In this document: positions 59,026-64,000 of the stretch, piece after piece
How positions within the stretch are numbered: the first letter of the stretch is position 1
Layout: every line of letters starts with the position of its first letter
Notes under the pieces: generated by a model
What the model was told of the DNA's origin: nothing
Seen by the model: only the letters and a program-made list of their open reading frames with translations
Databases searched by the model: none
Assembly: GCF_017308015.1 (NCBI RefSeq)
Contig: NZ_JAFKFW010000023.1
Coordinates: 1-64,000, forward strand
DNA from: Allobosea sp.
GTDB taxonomy: Bacteria; Pseudomonadota; Alphaproteobacteria; Rhizobiales; Beijerinckiaceae
DNA length: 64,000 nt
Direction of reading: 5' to 3'
Program-made: the position numbers and the translations under genes

Positions 59026-59432
59026 GCCTGATCGATCTGCGGCCGACCGCCGAGCTGTTCGGCCTGCTCGGCGTACTGGACCATGATGACGGCCCATTCG
59101 GAGACGGCATCGCCCTGTCCGAAGCCGAGCGTCAGGAGGTCCGCGCCATTCTGCTCGATGTCGCCCAGCGCCTCACCGACCACGCCCTGTCGATCGACAG
59201 CATGCGCCGCCGGCTGGGGGCCATCGTGGAATCGCTAATCGGGGTGGCCGACGCGCTGGACGGAGACCCCGACCTTGAAGACGGAGCCGATCAGGAAGCC
59301 GCCTGCGAGGACGAGGGAGCGCAGTGCGAGGACGAGGGAAGTCCAGACGACAACGGCATGGCGGATGCCGATGGCGCTGCCGAGCAAGGCTTTCCCCACT
59401 GCGGCGGGTTCTCCGCGAGGTCGATTTCCTGA
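59022..59432 (+). CDS. Acidic hypothetical protein
   Basis: A 136-residue protein. The first 75 residues are helical (F-G-L-L-G-V-L-D-H-D-D and E-A-E-R-Q-E-V-R-A-I-L-L-D-V). An Asp/Glu-rich tail with E-D-E-G repeats follows (near 95-110). The last 15 residues look out of frame compared with the following open frame, so a late frameshift is possible. Confidence 0.5.
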   Translation: MSLIDLRPTAELFGLLGVLDHDDGPFGDGIALSEAERQEVRAILLDVAQRLTDHALSIDSMRRRLGAIVESLIGVADALDGDPDLEDGADQEAACEDEGAQCEDEGSPDDNGMADADGAAEQGFPHCGGFSARSIS

Positions 59433-59575
59433 AGCTTTGCGAAATCACCAACGCGCTCCGCGATGTGGAAGCCAGCATCGGGCAGCCACACATGCTGGCC
59501 ACTCGCATTCAATCGCGAGCAGGCCGTCGGCTCGCGATTGAGATTAAACTTGATGTCGCCACACTGCTCGCCTAA
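59324..59575 (+). CDS. Overlapping open frame, possible continuation
   Basis: From GTG 59324 the early part is Arg-rich, but the final 50 codons (V-D-F-L-K-L-C-E-I-T-N-A-L-R-D-V-E and A-I-E-I-K-L-D-V-A-T-L-L-A) look like true protein. It may be a separate small gene or the shifted end of 59022-59432. No ribosome site decides it. Confidence 0.25.
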   Translation: MRGRGKSRRQRHGGCRWRCRARLSPLRRVLREVDFLKLCEITNALRDVEASIGQPHMLATRIQSRAGRRLAIEIKLDVATLLA

Positions 59576-59745
59576 TGGACGCTGGTCGACCTGAGTGTCC
59601 GGCCTGCTCCCCGCTCCCCGCGAGCCCTGAGCTTTCCCGAGTGTTCATAGTTGGATCGCCGCGTCTCAAGCGGCGTCGCGCCGATTGTTTGTCGATCGGT
59701 GATTTTCTTTGTCTCCTGGGGCAAAGCCCCCGCAATCGGAACTAA

Positions 59746-59937
59746 ATGCAACAGCAACCTCAATCTAAACTCCCCGCCCACCGTCAGCCCACCCGGGCAA
59801 AGTCCGCGCGGGGCATTTCCATCGCCAATCAGCGGTCAACCTCGAACCATGCAGGCGCTCTCGCAGATTGGATGCCCGAGCCATCTGGCCTTTCGCGCGA
59901 AGAGCTTCGCCGGATCGTCGAGGAAGTCCTAGGATAA
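59746..59937 (+). CDS. Small hypothetical protein ending in L-S-R-E-E-L-R-R-I-V-E-E-V-L
   Basis: A 63-residue protein, disordered and basic in its first half. Its amphipathic C-terminal helix reads G-L-S-R-E-E-L-R-R-I-V-E-E-V-L-G. The same type of ending is common in small Hyphomicrobiales island proteins (general impression). The ATG at 59746 follows a 170-nt gap with no other gene. Confidence 0.45.
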   Translation: MQQQPQSKLPAHRQPTRAKSARGISIANQRSTSNHAGALADWMPEPSGLSREELRRIVEEVLG

Positions 59938-59964
59938 AGCCGAGCAGCTCAGCCTGTGCTGCAT

Positions 59965-60396
59965 ATGCCCCACGGCGCCATCTACAGCCGCTTGCTATCT
60001 GATCAAAACGGGCGCCTTATGGAAACAGCGCTGCCTTTGCGCGCTTCCTCCCGCCCGAGCATTCGGCCGGCAATCATAATCGAGAACATCATGGAACCCG
60101 GCCACGGCAGGTTGATCCTGCGTGACGGTACGGACCTTCCCGTGGGTTATTGCATCCTGCAATCGCAAGCAGCTGATGGCTGCCGGGGCATCCTTATCGG
60201 CAATATCCGCTCAATCGATGCGAAGGCTTTTCTTACACCCATCAAACTTTCCTTGGGCGAACAACCTGTGTTCGCTGCGCATGTGATCAGTCACTCCGAG
60301 CGCCACGTCAGATTTGTCAGCATTTTGGACTGGCTCGGTCGGCGAACTAAAGCGCGGTTTGGAACCAATAAACGACCGATGGCAGCAATCCAATAA
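59965..60396 (+). CDS. PilZ-like small protein A
   Basis: A 143-residue protein. The conserved-looking part begins at internal Met (60091): G-R-L-I-L-R-D-G-T-D-L-P-V-G-Y, then G-I-L-I-G-N-I-R-S-I-D and a strand H-V-R-F-V-S-I. This is parallel to the next gene and fits a small beta-barrel of PilZ type, without the canonical RxxxR c-di-GMP motif. The true start may be 60091. Confidence 0.5.
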   Translation: MPHGAIYSRLLSDQNGRLMETALPLRASSRPSIRPAIIIENIMEPGHGRLILRDGTDLPVGYCILQSQAADGCRGILIGNIRSIDAKAFLTPIKLSLGEQPVFAAHVISHSERHVRFVSILDWLGRRTKARFGTNKRPMAAIQ

Positions 60397-60458
60397 ACCA
60401 CCTCACGGCGGTCTGAATGAAGATTGCCTGAGGCCCTACTCCAATAACGAGGCATCCA

Positions 60459-60719
60459 ATGCTCAACGGAATTGGCTCAATCACACTCCGAAGCGGCCGA
60501 GTGCTTCCGGTCCACTATCAGTTCGGTGCCCATGAAGACCATCACTGGGTTGGGTATCTAATAGTCGAAACCGCGCATACGGACCCCAGCGAATTCTCCT
60601 TCAAGGTTCTCTTGCATTGCGACGAGGGACGGGCTGTCGAACTCGCGGTCACTAACTGGACAGACAGATATATGTCCGTCGTCGGGCGGCTGTTGCCCGC
60701 TCTCGACAGGGCAGCGTGA
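60459..60719 (+). CDS. PilZ-like small protein B
   Basis: An 86-residue paralogue of the preceding gene: G-I-G-S-I-T-L-R-S-G-R-V-L-P-V-H-Y, then G-Y-L-I-V-E-T and D-R-Y-M-S-V-V-G-R-L. A beta-barrel fold is inferred. No catalytic or nucleotide-binding motif is seen. It lies 62 nt after its paralogue. Confidence 0.55.
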   Translation: MLNGIGSITLRSGRVLPVHYQFGAHEDHHWVGYLIVETAHTDPSEFSFKVLLHCDEGRAVELAVTNWTDRYMSVVGRLLPALDRAA

Positions 60720-60772
60720 TCCGTCCTGCACAAATCGGCCCTTACAACCCAACCCTCGAGAGAAGCAGACTC

Positions 60773-61042
60773 ATGCAGTTTGACGTCAACGGGACAAGGC
60801 GGTCTTTGCTTTGCCGAAGCTTTCATCAAGACGGCGAAACGGTCGCAGTCGAGATTTATCAGCTCGCTTGGTCAGACGGGTGGACCCTTGAGCTTATTCA
60901 CGCCGATGGCGGCGGAACCATATGGCTCGCTGAGTTTGCAACTGAACAAGAGGCTTTTGCCGAGTTCACTGCACAGATTGCCAGGACAGGCTTGCCAACC
61001 CTGCTTTCGGGAGCGCCTCTTCGGTTTCCTAGCGTCCATTAA
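60773..61042 (+). CDS. Small hypothetical protein
   Basis: An 89-residue protein with beta-strand pattern (V-A-V-E-I-Y-Q-L-A-W-S-D-G-W-T-L-E-L-I) and a helix E-Q-E-A-F-A-E-F-T-A-Q-I. The ATG at 60773 is preceded by AGAAG. No family is recognised; similar in size to the PilZ-like pair but not clearly related. Confidence 0.5.
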   Translation: MQFDVNGTRRSLLCRSFHQDGETVAVEIYQLAWSDGWTLELIHADGGGTIWLAEFATEQEAFAEFTAQIARTGLPTLLSGAPLRFPSVH

Positions 61043-61123
61043 CGGCATCGGCCCCGCCGAGTCTCCTGTAAACGACTAAGCTCGCTCTCGGCTCCAGAGG
61101 GCATTCGAACACATGAGCTAGAT

Positions 61124-61378
61124 ATGTCGCATAATTTCAAAGTCGGAGACCGCGTCAGTCTCTCATTCGGCTTTCACGACCAGAGCGCCAGCGGCACGTA
61201 TGCGGTAACCCGGCTGCTGCCGACGCGCATGAATGGGGAACCTCAATATCGCGTGAAGGGTGGGGATGACCGCGAGCGCGTCATCGGTGAAGGTCAAATC
61301 GTAATGCCTGCAAGGCCAAGTCATGCGGCCGACGCGAAAGTGCCCTCAACCCGATCACGAACCCGCTCGACGAACTGA
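61124..61378 (+). CDS. GDRV-domain small protein with shifted C-terminus
   Basis: An 84-residue protein. K-V-G-D-R-V-S-L-S-F-G-F-H-D-Q-S-A-S-G-T-Y, then E-P-Q-Y-R-V-K-G-G-D-D-R-E-R-V-I-G-E matches the N-terminal half of the gene at 63465. An SH3/TUDOR-like beta-barrel is likely. In the +2 frame the DNA at 61345-61392 encodes L-N-P-I-T-N-P-L-D-E-L-T-T-R-K then stop, matching H-N-P-I-T-K-E-L-D-R-L of the paralogue, so the C-terminus has been shifted by an indel. Confidence 0.65.
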   Translation: MSHNFKVGDRVSLSFGFHDQSASGTYAVTRLLPTRMNGEPQYRVKGGDDRERVIGEGQIVMPARPSHAADAKVPSTRSRTRSTN

Positions 61379-61392
61379 CCACTAGGAAGTGA

Positions 61393-61702
61393 CTTGCGCA
61401 CGGCTTCGCACGCCCTGCCCCAGGGCACAGGTTGATCTTGCTGGTCCACCCGCCCGGTCGTTACCGTGACATAACAAATTGAAATAGAAACGGTCTGCGG
61501 CCATCTCAAATCTGCGCAAAATAATAAAACTTGCATTCCGCTGCGATCGGGATTAAGTTTATTTCATCGAGATTGCTTGGACGGCCGTTGTTATTTTCGC
61601 GCTTTGGCGCGGTTCTGATAAACTCCCCCTTTCGAAATCGTTCTGAACTCGCCGAACATTCTGTCGGCGGGCGACAGGTCTTGCCAAGAAGGAGGGTTTT
61701 TC
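61393..61702. other. Intergenic region ahead of cspA
   Basis: No gene is seen in 310 nt. It turns AT-rich from about 61470 (ATAACAAATTGAAATAG, AATAATAAAAC), unlike the flanks, and contains the probable cspA promoter and long leader. Confidence 0.5.
61531..61559 (+). promoter_or_regulatory. Possible cspA promoter
   Basis: TTGCAT (61531-61536), a 17-nt spacer and TAAGTT (61554-61559). This would give a leader of roughly 135 nt, in keeping with the long structured 5' UTRs of cold-shock genes. Confidence 0.35.
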
Positions 61703-61912
61703 ATGACCACCGGCACAGTAAAATGGTTCAATTCCACCAAGGGTTTCGGCTTCATCCAGCCGGATGACGGTAGCCAGGATGTGTTCGTACACATCTCCGC
61801 CGTCGAGCGCGCCGGAATGCGGGACCTCCAGGAGGGTCAAAAGATCGGATACGAGGTCGCTCGCGATAATCGTTCCGGCAAGATGGCCGCTGAACAGCTC
61901 CAGGCTGCGTGA
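61703..61912 (+). CDS. cspA: Cold-shock protein
   Basis: A 69-residue single cold-shock domain. RNP1 K-G-F-G-F-I and RNP2 V-F-V-H-I are intact, with G-T-V-K-W-F-N at the start. It binds single-stranded RNA and DNA and melts RNA structure. GGAGG stands 7 nt before the ATG at 61703, and a clear terminator follows, so it is its own unit. Its presence amid island genes may reflect capture or that the right border is near. Confidence 0.95.
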   Translation: MTTGTVKWFNSTKGFGFIQPDDGSQDVFVHISAVERAGMRDLQEGQKIGYEVARDNRSGKMAAEQLQAA

Positions 61913-61971
61913 TTTTGGCAATCGTCGCCGTCGACCACGGATGTACTGGCGACGGCGATAACTGCCATTTG

Positions 61972-61999
61972 AAAGGCCGGGCATTAGCTCGGCCTTTTT
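61972..61999 (+). terminator. Intrinsic terminator after cspA
   Basis: An 11-bp stem (AAAGGCCGGGC / GCTCGGCCTTT, one G-T pair) with an ATTA loop is followed by TT. It lies 60 nt after the cspA stop. Confidence 0.85.
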
Positions 62000-62030
62000 G
62001 CTTTCAGTTCCACCACGAATGGAGACCAGA

Positions 62031-62264
62031 ATGTTCGAACCTTCAAAGCAGCGCCTCACCGCCGACAATCAGTTCTTGAAGCTTCAGACAAAAGCGCTGT
62101 CGCACGCGAGAATCTTGTCGGAAACCGAGCGGCTGTCGCAGCAACGGGCAGACAATATGTCCAGATTGCGGGGGCTCCGCTTGGCTAAGGAAGCTTCGGA
62201 TAGGCAGGCTGCATTGGGCGCGCAAGCGAGCATGAAGGCCCGTCGTCGACCCGGCTTCAAATAA
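62031..62264 (+). CDS. Small coiled-coil hypothetical protein
   Basis: A 77-residue basic, helical protein (F-L-K-L-Q-T-K-A-L-S-H-A-R-I-L-S-E-T-E-R-L). GGAG lies 6 nt before the ATG at 62031, favouring it over the ATG at 62019. Function unknown. Confidence 0.5.
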   Translation: MFEPSKQRLTADNQFLKLQTKALSHARILSETERLSQQRADNMSRLRGLRLAKEASDRQAALGAQASMKARRRPGFK

Positions 62265-62436
62265 TCGGACTGTCTTGCCGGATGGCCGCGCCGTCGGGGT
62301 GAAAGCGGTCCACCATCGCGACGACGATCCGACGACCATCGAGCCGTTCAAGGATGATCTGTTCTAGGTCATTAGTTCCCGGAACTATTCGATGCGCCGA
62401 CCATTCTTCGCCCAAGGACATGCGGAGGATGCAGCT

Positions 62437-62634
62437 ATGTCGAAGCCCAAGGATGACACCGTCGGCCAGCCGCGCCGCGGCGCTGACAGCAGGCCGCGGC
62501 CAGGCTCGGGAACGCCTGAAGCCAAACCGGCGGATAGCTCAGCCGGAAAGGCGCCACCAACCGAAGAGGGCGACCGTAAGCCTTCGGCTTCGTGGAGCCC
62601 GATCGATCCTGGCCGGCCGCTCGAAAAGAAATGA
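62437..62634 (+). CDS. Small disordered hypothetical protein
   Basis: A 65-residue Pro/Ser/Lys/Asp-rich protein (S-K-P-K-D-D-T-V-G-Q-P, ending P-I-D-P-G-R-P-L-E-K-K). GGAGG lies about 9 nt upstream of the ATG at 62437. It has low sequence complexity, probably unfolded. Confidence 0.4.
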   Translation: MSKPKDDTVGQPRRGADSRPRPGSGTPEAKPADSSAGKAPPTEEGDRKPSASWSPIDPGRPLEKK

Positions 62635-62763
62635 GCTTCTCCGGCGGATAAGGCACTCGTCTGCTATGTTTATTCGCGAATTGAGGGCTGCTCCTCATCG
62701 CCGGAACCTTCGCTGACGCAGCGCGTCCTGAGTGCGCGAGCTTAGCGACGCCGAAAGCCTCCG

Positions 62764-63003
62764 ATGATCAAGCCAAGCCCATTTGCCATTCTTGGAGACC
62801 CGGAGGAAATTGCACGAGCAGAGAAGGCGACGGAAATCGCCTGGAGCTATGTCGAAGCCGGCGTTCCGTCCGCGGATAAGGAGCGGCAACGCATGCGGTT
62901 GGTTTACGTGGTCGTGTCGCTCGCGATTGAGCGAGTGGACGAGCCGGCCGACCTTGCACATCGAGCAATCCATCGCTTTCAGGAACGTCAGCGTCGCCGC
63001 TGA
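62764..63003 (+). CDS. Small hypothetical protein
   Basis: A 79-residue helical protein (E-E-I-A-R-A-E-K-A-T-E-I-A-W-S-Y-V-E-A-G and R-L-V-Y-V-V-V-S-L-A-I-E-R-V). The ATG at 62764 has no strong ribosome site. No family is recognised. Confidence 0.45.
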   Translation: MIKPSPFAILGDPEEIARAEKATEIAWSYVEAGVPSADKERQRMRLVYVVVSLAIERVDEPADLAHRAIHRFQERQRRR

Positions 63004-63005
63004 GA

Positions 63006-63337
63006 TCAAAGCTGGTGCTGAAGGCGGCCGGCTCTCCGTCTGGTCGCGCACCCGCCGATTGGCTGGCCCTGGTCAGCACCAAGGAATTCGTCGCCTGCGT
63101 TGAGGAAGCTCGTAATGCCGGGAATTCCGGCATTATGGCCAAGCGTGGAAAGGGCGGCGGAACGTTCGGCCACTGGCAGATCGGTCTTGCCTAAGCGAAG
63201 TACCTCGACCCGGCTTCCATATGAAGTGCAACACCGTCGTCCGCGAGCGGATGGAGGGGAAGTCCGTCTCGGGCGTGACGCGCCCGCCTCCCCGACGAAT
63301 CTGCGTCCGCAAGCCTCGCCACAAGCTTGGGAACTGA
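63006..63337 (+). pseudogene. KilA-N domain antirepressor, broken
   Basis: The frame from 63009 reads K-L-V-L-K-A-A-G-S-P-S-G-R, then W-L-A-L-V-S-T-K-E-F and M-A-K-R-G-K-G-G-G-T-F-G-H-W-Q-I-G-L-A, the hallmark of KilA-N antirepressors. A TAA at 63192-63194 stands where Tyr is expected (G-L-A-[Y]-A-K-Y-L). A-K-Y-L-D-P-A continues in frame, then one base is missing near 63215, after which F-H-M-K-C-N-T-V-V-R-E-R follows in the other frame to a TGA at 63335. The N-terminus is also missing. No other gene is seen in 63004-63464. Confidence 0.85.
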
Positions 63338-63464
63338 TATCGAGGCGATACGTTTCATATATCTGCCTCGCCCAACAGAATGGTGAGCGTGACGCCAGGG
63401 TCGCCCTCGTCACTAACTTGGCTGCGTCCTATCAAATAGCCTCCAATGTAGCCGGAGTATAACT

Positions 63465-64000
63465 ATGCCTCACCGCTACAAACTTGGCGACCGCGTCGGC
63501 TTGGCCTTCGGCTTTCATGATCAAGACGCGTCCGGCCTCTACGAGGTGACGGCATTACTTCCGACGCGCCCGGACGGGGAGCCGCAATATCGCGTCAAAG
63601 GCAGTGACGATCGAGAGCGCGTCATCGGAGAGAAGCAAATCGGAGCCCCAACGAAGTCAGAGCCTGAGACGCGCGCTCACAGGCCGCATAATCCAATCAC
63701 AAAGGAACTGGATCGGCTCCGGGAGGGGACACCTCCGGAGAACCAACCACTATCGCGCGGCGATTTGCCAACTGACAAATTGTATGGGGCCCCCGTCTAT
63801 GACGCATCGAACAAAAAAATCGGGGCGGTCGTCCAAATTCATGGTGTCCGTGAGACACTCCAGGTCATAATCGATATAGGCGGGTTTCCCGGAATCGGTG
63901 CCCGTTCAATCGCCCTTCGTTCCGACGAAATCAGCTTCAGCAGGGCTGATGATGGGTCGATTCGCGCGGTCACCAGGCTGGATAAGATCCAGTTGAAAGA
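63465..64000 (+). CDS. GDRV-domain and PRC-barrel fusion protein (3' partial)
   Basis: At least 178 residues; the gene runs off the window. The N-terminal 60 residues (K-L-G-D-R-V-G-L-A-F-G-F-H-D-Q-D-A-S-G-L-Y to R-E-R-V-I-G-E) parallel the gene at 61124. After a Pro-rich linker with H-N-P-I-T-K-E-L-D-R-L comes a PRC-barrel-like domain (Y-G-A-P-V-Y-D-A-S-N-K-K-I-G-A-V and F-P-G-I-G-A-R-S-I-A-L). PRC barrels mediate protein or RNA-processing contacts and are common in small Hyphomicrobiales stress proteins. Role unknown. Confidence 0.75.
   Translation, partial: MPHRYKLGDRVGLAFGFHDQDASGLYEVTALLPTRPDGEPQYRVKGSDDRERVIGEKQIGAPTKSEPETRAHRPHNPITKELDRLREGTPPENQPLSRGDLPTDKLYGAPVYDASNKKIGAVVQIHGVRETLQVIIDIGGFPGIGARSIALRSDEISFSRADDGSIRAVTRLDKIQLK

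Noticed and set aside
63100-63462. A 120-codon + strand frame
   Set aside because: Arg/Ser/Pro-rich shadow of the KilA-N pseudogene frames.

Overview
The window reads as chromosomal DNA of a high-GC alphaproteobacterium of the Hyphomicrobiales, most like Bosea or a near relative (inference from gene content; no database search was possible). Supporting signs are a Fur-family Irr regulator with a GCP heme motif, an alphaproteobacterial-length GlnD, a fabA-fabB-fabI cluster divergent from irr, an NDUFA9-type complex I protein, LapA and DUF3309 proteins, and REP-like intergenic palindromes.

Positions 1 to about 35,470 are ordinary core genome. In order: the end of a chemoreceptor, an OsmC protein, an SsuABC-like ABC transporter, glnD, grpE, a TRIC/UPF0126 channel, alkB-dapB, a Tim44-domain protein, two cell-wall enzymes (extensin-like and MepA-like), an ornithine cyclodeaminase family gene with lapA, ihfB-sppA, an Hsp70-like chaperone, rpsA, lemA with an M48 protease, argG, the fatty acid genes fabA-fabB-DUF3303-fabI, irr, and several envelope and metabolic genes up to an NDUFA9-like gene. 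Clear intrinsic terminators close many units. Several genes shorter than 60 codons were found by reading the sequence directly (11178-11261, 13924-14094, 14115-14294).

At 35476-35562 lies an intact tRNA-Leu(CAG), followed by a terminator and a P4-type tyrosine recombinase. From there to the window end (at least 28.4 kb; the right border is not visible) the DNA is a mobile element with tightly overlapping small genes. Its left arm (+ strand) holds the integrase, an excisionase-like protein, a series of small winged-helix or unknown proteins, a DUF1376-like replication protein and a T7 gp4-like primase-helicase. Three iteron-like repeats follow. Next come an HTH-domain cargo gene, an AT-richer three-gene cassette built around a Ser/Thr kinase, and a secreted thermonuclease. 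The middle (- strand) holds an eight-gene overlapping operon: a DUF5681 protein followed by seven microproteins that share an N-terminal RhxxLE helix. It also holds a ribbon-helix-helix gene leading into two very large phage ejection-type proteins, one with a lytic transglycosylase-like domain. No terminase, portal, capsid or tail gene is present, so this is a remnant or satellite-like element rather than a complete prophage.

From about 56.3 kb a second control region appears: a Cro/CI-like repressor, divergent palindromic operators and an AlpA-like activator or excisionase. It is followed by exported Tat-signal proteins, paired PilZ-like small proteins, cspA, paralogous GDRV-domain genes (one with a shifted C-terminus, one fused to a PRC barrel and cut by the window end), and a KilA-N antirepressor pseudogene carrying both a nonsense codon and a one-base deletion. 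The most interesting undescribed candidates are the kinase cassette (45585-47267) and the RhxxLE microprotein array (48181-50067).
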